A stretch of DNA of 64,000 nt from CAYWNA01 sp964459305 (GTDB lineage: Bacteria; Planctomycetota; Planctomycetia; Pirellulales; Pirellulaceae), in assembly GCA_964459305.1 (NCBI GenBank), contig CAYWNA010000033.1:1-64000 (forward strand), given 5' to 3'. Position 1 is the first letter of the stretch, and every line of letters starts with the position of its first letter. The translations under genes and the position numbers were made by a program. This document shows positions 1-10,300 of the stretch, in pieces. The notes beneath the pieces were generated by a model. It worked only from the letters and a program-made list of their open reading frames with translations. It was not told the DNA's origin and made no database searches.

Positions 1-224
1 GGGCGAGGGTCACGATGCGGGCTTCGCCGCCGGACGTGGCCATGGTCCTGCCGTCTGGAGGCTCTTATATCGATCGACACCCCACGGCAATCGCCTTCGA
101 TCGCCCAGATTGTAGCAGAATGATTCTGGACAATCGAACCGTCTATCTTGACAGCAACCAGCGGCGGGATTATTGGTGTGGGGGCGTACGCGATGACCCC
201 TGGACTTCGGCGAAGGAAACGGCG

Positions 225-2000
225 ATGACAACGCGAGTAGCACGTTCAACTCAGCTCAGTGTTTCTTTTTTTTCGGTCGTGGCGGCGATCCTGTGCACAT
301 TCGCCGAGTTGGCGGTTGCCGGGGCGGAACGGATTGGAGGGGATGACGCGACCGTCTATTCGTACACGCTTGCCCACGAGGCGACGGCCGCGTCTTACGA
401 TGAGAGTATGGCCGTGGCTTGTTTGCAGGGGATTGTGAATCGAGACCGTCCGCGGGTTTATGTTCTTTCCCGGAAGGACAACCGGCCGGAGTATTGGAGG
501 AAGATCCTTCTGGGCAAGGGTAGATGGCTTGAAGGGAAAACGTTTGAGCCTCTGGCGGATTTGGATGCGTTGGTAGAGTTGGCACGGCCCAGGTTGAAGG
601 GGGTGGTTATTTGGGACCCGGTGGTGCCGGCGAGCGTTAACGTGGCGACCACGATCGCGGGCGTGGAGGATGCCGTGGTGTTGAGTCCCAAGTACGCAGA
701 GAAATATGTTGGGACGTGGAAGTTGGACGTGCTGGCAGATCTTCGCGGGCGGTTCACGGGGAAAGAGACTGGCAGCAAGAAGAACGACGCCTATCGGTGG
801 GCGATTCGAGAGTATGTACGGAAAGGACGATGCTCGGACCATTTCTTGTGTCTTTATGAAGATGCTTTTTCCACTCGGACCGGGGGCAATATCGGTTACG
901 TGCTTACGCGCGACTGGGCGGTGAAGCAGCGGGCATTCGTGTACGATTTGTCGCCGTGGGGCGATGAAGTACCGGGCGATGATCCGGAGCAACGACTAGG
1001 GACCGATCTGGCGACTTATCGGATGATGCTGGAGGCAACGCTCGAACAGTCGGCCCCGAACCAGATGACCGAGGTGACCGGCTTCTTCGCCTTCACCAAG
1101 TACAGCAACGTGCCTGGCCACACCAGCGCCCACGATCCGGTGCCCACGGAATGGGAGACGGTCTGGTTGATTTCTCCGTACAACTGCTATCAGAACACGA
1201 TCTCAAGCGACTGCTTCAACCAGTCGTTTCACAGTCAGGCCCCGCGGACCCAGTTAAAACAACGCCGGCCCACCGACGCGCCCAAGCTGGCCAACAAGGC
1301 ATACGTTTCGATTTTGATGGCCGATTACGATTCGGCCACACCGCTCTATTCTTTCCTACCGAAGCACTGGGACGATCCAAACCGGGGTCAAATCCCCTTG
1401 GCCTGGGGCGTCAATCCGAACTTGATCGAGACATATCCGGACATCATTGCCTATCTATACGAAACGGCCACCGCCGGCGACTACTTCACAGCCGACGCGA
1501 GTGCTGCCGGCTATATGAATCCCAACCGGATCAAGAAAGAGCACCTGTCGCTCTTCGTGCGCCACAATCGGCGTTTATTCCAACAGACCGACATGACGAT
1601 TGCCCCGATGGTTCTCGATTGGGGTGAGCCCTCGGCCGAGGTGAAAGACGCGTTCACCCAGTTCTCGCCAGACGGATTTGCCACCATCGTGATGGACCTG
1701 CACCAAACCGGCGGACGGAGTCCCGAGCCGCATCTCTGGAAAGGAATGCCGGTCACCAATCTGATCAACAGCACGTGCAACTACTCCAACCCCGAGCAAA
1801 CGGCAGACGCGATGTACGCGTCGCTGAAGCAGAAACCGGTCGACGCGCCCGGCTTCTTCTTATTTCGCATCGTTTGGGTCGGACCGAGCCAGGTGATCCA
1901 GAGCATCGAGACGCTCCGCGAGAAACACCCCGAGTTGGATGTCGAGTTAGTCGATCCGTACACGTTCTTCCGGCTGTTCAAGGAAAACGCAAGCAGGTAA
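225..2000 (+). CDS. GxGYxYP-family putative glycoside hydrolase, exported
   Basis: Predicted 591-aa secreted protein. The ATG at 225 is preferred over in-frame codons further upstream because AAGGAA lies just before it and a classic signal peptide follows (MTTRVARS, then a hydrophobic stretch ending LAVAGA). The N-terminal part carries LQGIVNRDRP (about residues 67-76), typical of the N-terminal domain of the GxGYxYP family, and AAGYMNP at about 427-433 corresponds to the family's name motif. Members are predicted carbohydrate-active enzymes found in polysaccharide-utilisation contexts; the substrate is not known and the activity is inference. The neighbouring MFS transporter and the GH20/GH89 enzyme downstream fit a glycan-degradation role. 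Family assignment is fairly sure, exact reaction unknown. Confidence 0.75.
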   Translation: MTTRVARSTQLSVSFFSVVAAILCTFAELAVAGAERIGGDDATVYSYTLAHEATAASYDESMAVACLQGIVNRDRPRVYVLSRKDNRPEYWRKILLGKGRWLEGKTFEPLADLDALVELARPRLKGVVIWDPVVPASVNVATTIAGVEDAVVLSPKYAEKYVGTWKLDVLADLRGRFTGKETGSKKNDAYRWAIREYVRKGRCSDHFLCLYEDAFSTRTGGNIGYVLTRDWAVKQRAFVYDLSPWGDEVPGDDPEQRLGTDLATYRMMLEATLEQSAPNQMTEVTGFFAFTKYSNVPGHTSAHDPVPTEWETVWLISPYNCYQNTISSDCFNQSFHSQAPRTQLKQRRPTDAPKLANKAYVSILMADYDSATPLYSFLPKHWDDPNRGQIPLAWGVNPNLIETYPDIIAYLYETATAGDYFTADASAAGYMNPNRIKKEHLSLFVRHNRRLFQQTDMTIAPMVLDWGEPSAEVKDAFTQFSPDGFATIVMDLHQTGGRSPEPHLWKGMPVTNLINSTCNYSNPEQTADAMYASLKQKPVDAPGFFLFRIVWVGPSQVIQSIETLREKHPELDVELVDPYTFFRLFKENASR

Positions 2001-2088
2001 CGGACGGACGCACACGATATCGGGGGCCTTCAATCGAAGGAGCGCGCCAGATCGATACGCGCGGAGGACGCGTTCGAATGGGCGGTTG

Positions 2089-2265
2089 AATATCGGGCTG
2101 CGACTTTTCTGGTATTCGGCGCCCTTCACCGAAACGCTGCTGGTGGGCGTGCTGCCGATCCGGTCGATTGAGCGGATCGAGTGGGACGCTACGGCGATGA
2201 AGGCCAGCAACACGCCGGAAGCCGACACGCTGATCCGTAAACCCTATCGCTCCGGCTTAGAACTG
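2089..2265 (+). pseudogene. C-terminal remnant of a Gfo/Idh/MocA-family oxidoreductase
   Basis: About 59 codons with no plausible start. The translation contains SAPFTETLLVGVLPIRS, IEWDATAMKASNTPEA and IRKPYRSGLEL. This is the pattern at the C-terminus of planctomycete Gfo/Idh/MocA oxidoreductases: a PFTE-LL-G segment, then W-D--NMK-TN-PEA, then a Y(R)-G-(E/W)L end. The rest of the gene is missing: upstream lies the end of the GxGYxYP gene and downstream the frame runs into an inverted MFS fragment. The family call comes from pattern recognition, not a search. Confidence 0.55.
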
Positions 2266-2295
2266 CCGTCCTACTCCTCGATAGCACTAACCCGA

Positions 2296-2448
2296 TCACT
2301 CTTCGTCGTCGTCCGTTGGCAGCGGCTTGCCCTTCGTTTCCGGTGCCCAGGTCAGAACGACCAGCCCTAGCAGATACACGCTGGCCAGCACGACCGAAAC
2401 AAGGCGAAACACGTTGTCGAATCCGGCTGACGTGAAGGCCTCGCGAAT
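2296..2448 (-). pseudogene. C-terminal remnant of an MFS transporter
   Basis: The minus-strand reading ends ...LVVLTWAPETKGKPLP followed by an acidic tail and a TGA at 2296-2298. This closely parallels the C-terminus of the intact transporter just downstream (LFALIWAPETKGQPLPED). Only the last transmembrane helix and tail are recognisable, about 50 codons; nothing upstream of 2448 looks like the rest of the protein. It points in the opposite direction to the intact gene, so this is a leftover of a second, related transporter rather than a simple tandem copy. Confidence 0.6.
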
Positions 2449-2623
2449 CGGGATCCTGCAAATGATCACCACCGCGGCCAGTACGCATCCCACGTCGTCC
2501 GCAGCGTTCGCGCAAGAATCGCCAGGCTGGGGTCCGTGCGGGTTGACCTGCACAGCCGTGTTGCTGACAATGGCGTTTCCTGTTTTGGGAGGGCGATAGC
2601 ACCTAGTGGAAAAAGGGAATCCG

Positions 2624-4030
2624 ATGCAGACTTCGCTAAATGAGAACTCAGGGGCTGATCTGAACGCCGTCGAGCGCATCACCTGGTACCATTGGATGGT
2701 CGTGATCATTGCCTCGTGCGGCTGGCTGTTTGATTGTATGGATCAACGCATTTTTGCCTTGGCTCGACAACCCGCAATCAATGAGCTGCTGCCGGCCGTG
2801 ACGTCGGAGCCCGGTGAGACGGCGGAGCAGCAAGAGAAACGCGAAGAGGTAAGAGAGGCGCTGGTCAAGACCTGGGGCGGTTGGGCCACCGGGATCATGA
2901 TGATTGGGTGGGCGACGGGCGGCATTATCTTTGGCATGATGAGCGATCGCTGGGGACGCGTCAAGACGATGATCGTGACCCTGTTGGTCTACTCCAGCTT
3001 TACGGGCCTGTCTGGAATTGCGCGAAGTCCCATGGAATTCATGGGGTACCGTTTTTTGGTTGGGTTAGGTGTCGGAGGCATGTTTGGGGCGGCCACCACG
3101 CTGGTCGCCGAGAGCGTGCCGGGCCGAGTACGGGCAATTGCCCTGGGGTCATTGCAGGCACTGTCGGCGGGCGGCAATATCATCGGCTCGCTATTGAGTA
3201 CCTACGTCCAGCCCGGTAAGACCGAGTTCCTGTTCGGCTTGTCCGGTTGGCGGATTATTTTCTTCATTGGCATTCTTCCAGCTATCCTTGTCGTGCCGAT
3301 CGTGCTCGTGCTCCGCGAGCCGGAACGCTGGAAACAGGCCAAGCAGAAAGCCCTCGAGTCGGGCGACGCGTCCAAGCACATCGGTTCGATCCCGGACCTG
3401 TTCCGGCACCCCACATGGCGGCGTAACCTGCTCGTCGGTGTGTGCCTGGGACTGGCGGGGATGGCTGGGCTGTGGGGCATTGGCTTCTTCTCGCCGGAGT
3501 TGATCACGAGCGCATTGAAGGCCCAGGGCGAGCCACAGGAGGTGATCGATCTGGTCCGGGGACGAGCCACGGCGCTGCAGGACGTGGGTGCCTTCTTGGG
3601 GATGGTCGTTTTCACGATCGTGGCCACTACCCTGGGCCGTCGTCCGGCTTTTTTCGGCGCCTTCCTCCTCTGCCTGGCGACGACGATCTTTGTGTTCAAC
3701 AACCTGCATACCGCCACCGACGCCTACTGGATGCTACCTATGATGGGCTTCGCCCAATTGTCGGTATTCGGAGGATACTCGATCTACTTCCCCGAGATCT
3801 TCCCCACGCGACTCAGGGGCACGGGTGTCGGTTTCTGCTACAACACGGTGCGCTACCTGGCTGCGGGCTTTCCTCCGGCGCTGATGTACTTGAACGCCTC
3901 AATGGTCGGCCAGGGCGTGGAAGAACCGTTCCGCAAGGCGGCCACGTATCTGTCGTTCATATTCGCCTTGGGACTGTTTGCGTTGATCTGGGCACCCGAA
4001 ACCAAAGGCCAGCCGCTGCCCGAAGATTGA
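2624..4030 (+). CDS. MFS transporter, sugar/organic-acid porter type
   Basis: 468-aa inner-membrane transporter of the major facilitator superfamily. The ATG at 2624 is chosen because AAAAAGGGA precedes it; a GTG at 2606 is the longer alternative. About twelve hydrophobic segments are visible. The family signature between helices 2 and 3 is present as SDRWGRVKT (about residues 107-115), and the C-terminus has the PETKG motif of the sugar-porter-like branch (WAPETKGQPLPED). The substrate cannot be read from sequence; the flanking glycosidases suggest uptake of a mono- or oligosaccharide or sugar acid. The gene stands alone, with 420 bp before the next gene. Confidence 0.85.
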   Translation: MQTSLNENSGADLNAVERITWYHWMVVIIASCGWLFDCMDQRIFALARQPAINELLPAVTSEPGETAEQQEKREEVREALVKTWGGWATGIMMIGWATGGIIFGMMSDRWGRVKTMIVTLLVYSSFTGLSGIARSPMEFMGYRFLVGLGVGGMFGAATTLVAESVPGRVRAIALGSLQALSAGGNIIGSLLSTYVQPGKTEFLFGLSGWRIIFFIGILPAILVVPIVLVLREPERWKQAKQKALESGDASKHIGSIPDLFRHPTWRRNLLVGVCLGLAGMAGLWGIGFFSPELITSALKAQGEPQEVIDLVRGRATALQDVGAFLGMVVFTIVATTLGRRPAFFGAFLLCLATTIFVFNNLHTATDAYWMLPMMGFAQLSVFGGYSIYFPEIFPTRLRGTGVGFCYNTVRYLAAGFPPALMYLNASMVGQGVEEPFRKAATYLSFIFALGLFALIWAPETKGQPLPED

Positions 4031-4113
4031 GACGCGACGGCGAGACGAACGATGGGCAGGTGGCAGGGCTTTTGCTTTGTTCAAGCTGCACAGTTTGTAG
4101 CGGCATCGAAACC

Positions 4114-4164
4114 CGAAGCGTAAGCGAGGGAATCCTCGGAGAAGCCCCTCGCTTACGCTTCGGA
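4114..4164. repeat. Palindromic interspersed repeat (18-bp perfect arms)
   Basis: CCGAAGCGTAAGCGAGGG at 4114-4131 is followed by a 15-nt spacer and its exact reverse complement at 4147-4164. No T tract follows, so it is not a standard terminator. The reading frames across it give RSVSEG and NPKRKRG, peptides that recur in planctomycete proteomes, so this is probably one copy of a dispersed family. Nothing else was recognised in the gap 4031-4450. Confidence 0.75.
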
Positions 4165-4450
4165 TTGCCATGGTACAGCCCCCGCAAAGTGAAGAACCAA
4201 AAAGGCCCTGGGGCAGGTGGTGCCTTCGTTTGTGGCCTGCGCGTTTTCGTGTAGACTGTTCTTCGGTGGAATGAACGCGGAACCGGCTTGCCGGGCGGGG
4301 CGTTTGTCCCCTTTCAACCCGAAGGCGACGGTAAGCGCCACGTGTGGACGATCCATGCCGCCTCGCGTCGTCGCCTGCGGCTTCGGTTGAACGAGGCGTT
4401 GGCAAGACTGAAGCGAGACTCTGTTGGCGATCGTCGAAAGGAGCCGAATG

Positions 4451-7354
4451 ATGAGGGAGCTTTTCAGCATTGGTTTGCCGGTTGCCGTTTCCGTCGTTTT
4501 GACTTGCAGTGTCGCTGTGGCAGACAAGCCCTCTGGGCCTAAAGGCGCCGGATTGCAGCAGCCCGCAGTCACGGCCCAGCAGATCGAAGCCGATTGGCTT
4601 CACCAGGACGAGTTGCGGCTCGGCGAGCCAGGCACCATTCCACACGGCGGCGCAAACGTCAAGCTCGAAGAAGACGCGGCTGGCGGCGTGGATGGCGTAA
4701 CCACCGGCAAATGGGGTTTCCACACGGCGTTGGAAGACGACCCTTGGTGGCAGTTGGATCTTCAGGAGCCGACGCCGCTGGAGCGTATTGTGCTATACAA
4801 TCGTTGCGACTCGTGCACGGAGCGCAACGATCGGATCCTTGTGCTCGCCTCGGACGACGGCAAGACCTTCAAACAGCTCTATCAGCACAACGGCACCGTA
4901 TTCTATGGCCACTCGGACAAGAAACCGCTGTCGGTCGACTTGGCTGGGGCCAGTGCCCGATACGTACGTCTTGCTTTGAAGGGTCATTCGTACTTTCACC
5001 TGGACGAAGTGCAGCTCTACGCGTCCGGTAGCGACAAGAACATCGCCCTGGGCAAACCGGCTACGCAAAGCAGTACCAGCCAATGGTCCGCCAGACATGC
5101 CACGGTTGTAGTCGCCGACATGACGAAGGACTACGCCACAGCACAGGTCATCGAGCGGGGTTTGAAGCTGGCCAACGAGCTGCGCCGCCTGGGAGCAGAC
5201 GTTGATGAACAAGCCGAAACGCTACAAAAGGCCGCGGCGCGACTGAAGCAGCTTCCAAAGGACGCCCCCGAAGAAGTCCAGCGAGAGACATACATGCAGG
5301 CTCGCTGGGCCGTCAGGAGGATGACACTCGAGAACCCGCTGCTGGACTTCGACACAATCCTATTTGTCAAACGCGTTCCGCCCGCCTTCCCGCACATGTC
5401 CGATCAATACTACGGTTGGTGGTCGCGACCGGGCGGTGGTCTCTACGTACTGAAAGGACTCAAGAGCGACAATCCCACGTTCCAATGTATCACCGAAGAC
5501 TGGGACGCGGGCAGTTTCCTGCGTCCCGACATCTCGCACGACGGTCGCAAGGTGCTGTTCACTTACTGCAGGCACTACCCGGACCTTCATGGCGTTGGGG
5601 ACAAGGTGAACAAGGACAACGTCCCCGAAGACGCCTTCCATCAGATCTGCGAAATGAACCTCGATGGCAGCGGCGTCCGGCGGCTGACGCACGGCAAGTA
5701 CGACGATTTCGACGCGCGCTACCTGCCCGACGGCGACATCGTATTCCTATCGACGCGCAAGGGGCAGGCGCTACAGGTTTGCCAATCGAGCGTGGCCGCC
5801 TCAGCGGAAACGCCCGATCTGCCTGACAGCTACGTGCGATGCGGCGGAGGGAACAGCCGGCCCGTGCCTGTCTTCACGCTGCAAAGGATGGACGGCGACG
5901 GCAAGAACCTCCAGCCGATGTCGGCCTTCGAAAACTTCGAGTGGACCCCTTCGGTGTCCCACGACGGTCGTGTCCTCTATGCTCGCTGGGATTACATCGA
6001 CCGGCACAACGGGCCGTTCATGAGCCTTTGGTCGACCAATCCCGATGGCACCGCCGCGCAATTGATCTATGGCAATTACACTTCGCGACCGCAGTGTGTA
6101 TTCGAAGCCCGGTCGATCCCCGGTTCGCAAAAACTGGTCTTCACGGCCGCGGCGCATCATTCCAACATGGGCGGCTCGCTGGCGCTGCTGGACCGCAACC
6201 TCGGCACGGAGGAAGAGCGGCCGCTCACACGGCTGACACCCGAAGTCTGTTTCCCGGAGACCGAAGGCTGGCCCAAACATTACTACGCCAACCCATATCC
6301 GCTCTCGGAACAGTTTTTCCTCGTCACGTGGAGCGATCGCGGATTGCCGGCCCATACCTTCCTGCCCGGCGGTGACCGCAACCCAGTCAACTCGATGGGA
6401 GTGTATTTGTACGACGCCTTCGGCAACCTGGAATTACTGCACCGCGATCCTGATATCTCCAGCATGTACCCGTTGCCGATTCGGCCGCGACGGCATCCGG
6501 CAACGCGGCCCTACCTGGCCGACTGGAGCGGCGAGCAGGAAGGCCGATTCCTGCTACAGGACGTCTACATGGGGATGGAGGGTATCGAGCGTGGGACGAT
6601 CAAACGGCTCCGGATAATCGCCGTACCGCCGAAAGTCCAGCCGCACATGAACAACCCCGTGCTGGGCGTCTCGCGCGAGGATCCCGGCAAGTTCGTACTG
6701 GGCACCGTCCCGGTCGACGCGGACGGCTCGGCCCACTTCCGCGTGCCCAGCGGCATTCCCATGTTCTTCCAAGCCTTGGACGACCAAGGGATGGCTCTGC
6801 AAACCATGCGCAGCCTGAGCTACGTCCAGCCAAACGAGACGCTCGCCTGCATTGGCTGCCACGAGCATCGCGATCTGGCCCCACCAATCAGCGAATCACC
6901 GCTGGCGGCCCTGCGAGAACCGTCAAAGCTAACACTCGGTCCGGAAGGCTCTTGGCCGCTACGGTACGACCAGTTGGTGCAGCCGGCGTTGGACAAACAC
7001 TGCGTCTCCTGCCATCGGCCCGACAGCGACGACGCGAAGGCCGCTCGGTTTGATCTCACCTCAACCGGTTCCTACCAAAACCTCCTCGAATATGGCGGCA
7101 AGGATTTGCACACCCTCGCGTTCGAGAAGCCACGCTCGATTGTAGGCGACTGCCCGGCGCGCCAGAGCAAGGTTTTGGCCATTCTCAAGGACGGAACGGC
7201 CCACAAAGACGTGCGCCTCGACAACGACAGTCTCGATCGTTTCGTCACCTGGATGGACACCTACGCCCACCGCCTAGGCCACTTCAGCGACCAGCAAGAA
7301 GAAGAACTCCAAGAGCTAAGGCAGAAACTGGCATCGATGCTGGAGGGTGAATAA
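4451..7354 (+). CDS. HzsA-related secreted protein: discoidin + beta-propeller + two CXXCH
   Basis: 967-aa exported protein. An SD-like AAAGGAG precedes two adjacent ATGs (4448 and 4451); the second has the better spacing. A signal peptide (MRELFSIGLPVAVSVVLT, cleavage near VAVA-D) leads into a discoidin/F5-8C-like domain at about 50-195 (DDPWWQLDL, RYVRLALKG). A TolB-like propeller follows at about 330-700, with NLDGSGVRRLTHG and a later SVSHDGRVLYARWD blade. The C-terminal part has CIGCH at about 800 and CVSCH at about 851, potential c-type haem sites. This resembles the large planctomycete family related to hydrazine synthase subunit alpha. Real hydrazine synthesis is unlikely without the other subunits; the surrounding glycosidases suggest work on extracellular glycans or redox at the cell surface. 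Function is not established. Confidence 0.7.
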   Translation: MRELFSIGLPVAVSVVLTCSVAVADKPSGPKGAGLQQPAVTAQQIEADWLHQDELRLGEPGTIPHGGANVKLEEDAAGGVDGVTTGKWGFHTALEDDPWWQLDLQEPTPLERIVLYNRCDSCTERNDRILVLASDDGKTFKQLYQHNGTVFYGHSDKKPLSVDLAGASARYVRLALKGHSYFHLDEVQLYASGSDKNIALGKPATQSSTSQWSARHATVVVADMTKDYATAQVIERGLKLANELRRLGADVDEQAETLQKAAARLKQLPKDAPEEVQRETYMQARWAVRRMTLENPLLDFDTILFVKRVPPAFPHMSDQYYGWWSRPGGGLYVLKGLKSDNPTFQCITEDWDAGSFLRPDISHDGRKVLFTYCRHYPDLHGVGDKVNKDNVPEDAFHQICEMNLDGSGVRRLTHGKYDDFDARYLPDGDIVFLSTRKGQALQVCQSSVAASAETPDLPDSYVRCGGGNSRPVPVFTLQRMDGDGKNLQPMSAFENFEWTPSVSHDGRVLYARWDYIDRHNGPFMSLWSTNPDGTAAQLIYGNYTSRPQCVFEARSIPGSQKLVFTAAAHHSNMGGSLALLDRNLGTEEERPLTRLTPEVCFPETEGWPKHYYANPYPLSEQFFLVTWSDRGLPAHTFLPGGDRNPVNSMGVYLYDAFGNLELLHRDPDISSMYPLPIRPRRHPATRPYLADWSGEQEGRFLLQDVYMGMEGIERGTIKRLRIIAVPPKVQPHMNNPVLGVSREDPGKFVLGTVPVDADGSAHFRVPSGIPMFFQALDDQGMALQTMRSLSYVQPNETLACIGCHEHRDLAPPISESPLAALREPSKLTLGPEGSWPLRYDQLVQPALDKHCVSCHRPDSDDAKAARFDLTSTGSYQNLLEYGGKDLHTLAFEKPRSIVGDCPARQSKVLAILKDGTAHKDVRLDNDSLDRFVTWMDTYAHRLGHFSDQQEEELQELRQKLASMLEGE

Positions 7355-7395
7355 CGGCTCTGGGGCGACGCGAACTACAACCGCGGAATGAGTTC

Positions 7396-10300
7396 TTACC
7401 GCCCGAAAGCCATGACCTCTACCAGGTGTCGGCCGGTGTTGGCGGAATTGTGCGGCATGGTGACTCGGATGTACCGTACCGCACGCGGATCGAAGGCGCA
7501 GGTGTAGCCTTCCGCGGTAGACGGTTCCTGGTTATCGCATCGGTCGGCGACCATGGTCCACTTCTTGCCGTCCAGCGACGTTTCCACGGTGAAACCGTAG
7601 TAACGTTTGTCGCCGAAGTACCCCACCACGACGACGCGCCCGACGGTAGTGGGCTTCTCCAGGTCCACCTGCCACCACGCCGCCTTGTCCGTTGTCACGT
7701 CGGTGGCCCAAAATCGATCGGTGTTGCGAGCCCAACCATCGTTCGCCAGATGTACGGGATAGGGCGGCAGAGCGTGCGAACAGGTGACGGGTTTGCCTGT
7801 CGTCAGGCTGATGCTGTCCGGCTCGAATGCCCTCGCGTACTTTTCCCACAGTCGCCGCGCCACAGCCACGCTATCACCGCGTGGCTCGGTCGGATAGGTC
7901 TCGCGCTGATCCGACCAGCCTGCCATCCACGGCCGCAACTTCTGGTCGAACGCCTTTTTGTCGAAGGGCTTCTCGTTCTTCAGCGATTGAGACAACTCGT
8001 CCAAGAACCACTCCCAGCGTTTTAGATAGTAGCCGCTGAACAGGCCCGACCATTCTTTGCGTGCGTAGTCATCGATCGGCGGCCCTTCGCCCCACAAGGT
8101 CAACACGCGACGAGCGTTCCACTCGAACCGCTCACGCTCGGCGTCGGTCTCGCCCCAGCGTTTGGCATCTTCCAAACAGCGCCCCAGCAGGAATTCTCCA
8201 CGTGTGGCTAGTAGTTCGTCCAGGTCGCGAATAAGCTGCAAAAACCGCTGCGACGCTTGTTTGAACGCTTGTTGGTCTTTGGCCCGGTAAGCCTTCACCA
8301 CTTCGATTTGCAGGTCTGCTGCGTGGTTGCTCAACGCTTGCCGCGATACGTTGACCAGATCGAAGCGATATGTATCCACGTCGCCTACGTCTTCAGACGC
8401 GTCGAGCAGAGCCTGCCACGCCTGGGCGACTTGAGCGTTGTTGTACGGTGCGGATCGACCCGGATTGAGTGACGGCGCCGTGTCGATGATGGAACGCGTA
8501 CGATGTGGTGCCGTGTAAACTGTGTCCTTTAGGAGCTTCCAAGCCCGCTCCGCGTCGGCACTCGACCGGCCGTAACGATGGTGCGCGTAGTCGCATACCC
8601 ACTGGTCCAGATCGACCGGATCGTTTCGCCATGCCGATTCGTACATCAGGTCAAAGACCACCGGGTTGTAGCCGAGTCCTTCGTTGACAAAGCCCAATCC
8701 CATCAGCTTGCCGCCTTTTGAATCACGCCTGGCCGCGTGCAGATCCTGATTGATCCGAGGCATGGCGCCGCCAAGATGGATGGTGCGGCCGAAGTTCTGG
8801 ATGTTGCACCACACCCACGGCTTGCCGAAAAATGCCTCGGTTTTATTCCACACCGGATTCGTCTCGCAGAACAGATCCAACACGAGCATCCGATCGTCGG
8901 GTATGGCTTTCAGAAAAGCCTGGATCCGCGGCTGCGTCCAGAAAGAGCGTTTGAAGGAAAACGTCCATCCCTGCAAGACCCACACGGCCTGTGGATCGGT
9001 TTTGGCCATGCCGTTGTAGATCGCTCGGCTCAGCCGGGCCAGATCGTCCAACTCGCCGCTCGGCGGAGTCATCTCGATGAAGGTGTCCGCGGCGTAAAGG
9101 TGATCGGTGCCGAAGCGTTTCGTCTGCTCCTCCATGAACAAGCGTGCGATCTTCGGAAACAGCGGATCGAGCGGGTTCAATAGATTCGTGTGCCATTCGA
9201 TCCAGTGGATGCGATGCAGTTTCGCGTCCGGCGATTTTTCAGCGACCGCCCCTGGCACATGGCCGGTGAAGCCCTGAAGGACCGGCGTCATGCCCAACTC
9301 GCGCTCGCGGGCCACAATCTGCCGCTGGAGGTCCTCGCGACGGTCGATCCAGCTCTGAGGCAGCGGGCCACCCCAGCCGTCCAGGCAGCCCATCCATTGA
9401 AACGGCAAATACGGCGGCCCGGCCAGGAACTGTTTGATCTGTTCGTCGCTCATATCCAGACGCCTGCATACCGCTTGCCACACAGCCTCCTGTCCAGTGA
9501 CCGACAGCGGCGCGTTGATCCCGTTCAGCGCCATCCAGTCGATCAGCTCTTCCCATTGATCCCAGTCCCACCAGGGCAGCGAATATCCAAAGCAGCAATA
9601 GTTCAGGAAATAGCGGTATCGCGTCCAACTGACCCGCCGCACCTTCGGCCGAACCGTCGGAAGCGGTTCCGGTAGATTCAACTGGTTGCCGTACCACGAG
9701 ACATGGCAGTGGCAGTGGTGTTTCAGATACCAATTCAGCCCCGTGGCCATGGCGATGGCCGTGTTGCCACGGATCACGATCTTCTCACCGCGGCTTTCGA
9801 TCTCGAATACGTCGCGGCCATGAACGGGACGGATCACCTCGAAAATGAACCGATCGACGTATTGAGGCAACAACCGCTCCAGCAGTCCGCGTGCGGCACG
9901 CGGCGCGTTCGCATCCGTCCGCCCCCGCCAAGAGATCGGCTTCCTATCCAGCGGCCGGAAGTTCACCTCGGCCGCCTCCAGCCGCAGCAAATGTTGATCC
10001 AGCCGCAACAGGAACAGGTCGTAATTGCGATCCTCGCTGGGCGACCAGAGCACCTCGCTCAGAGCACAAGCACGCGGGAAGGCCATGTATTGCAGGTGCT
10101 TTGCATCCGGGATGTACTCCCTCCACAGTTGAGCCTGCCCACCAAGTACATGTTTTACTTGTTCGGGCGTCAACGCTGCGGGGATGGGTTCATATTGATA
10201 GACTTTTTCCAGCGGGAGGTATCCGCCGATGGCCAGCGGCTCGGATTCGCGCGGCCCCTGATAGTAGTCGAAATACGTATGCGACGTCGGGGCCATGATC

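Noticed and set aside
1..43. Possible start of a minus-strand gene (MATSGGEARIVTLA) running off the left edge
   Set aside because: Only 14 codons are visible and there is no recognisable family; a weak AGGA lies too close to the ATG.
246..992. 248-codon open frame on the minus strand
   Set aside because: Antisense to the GxGYxYP gene, composition-driven, no recognisable domain.
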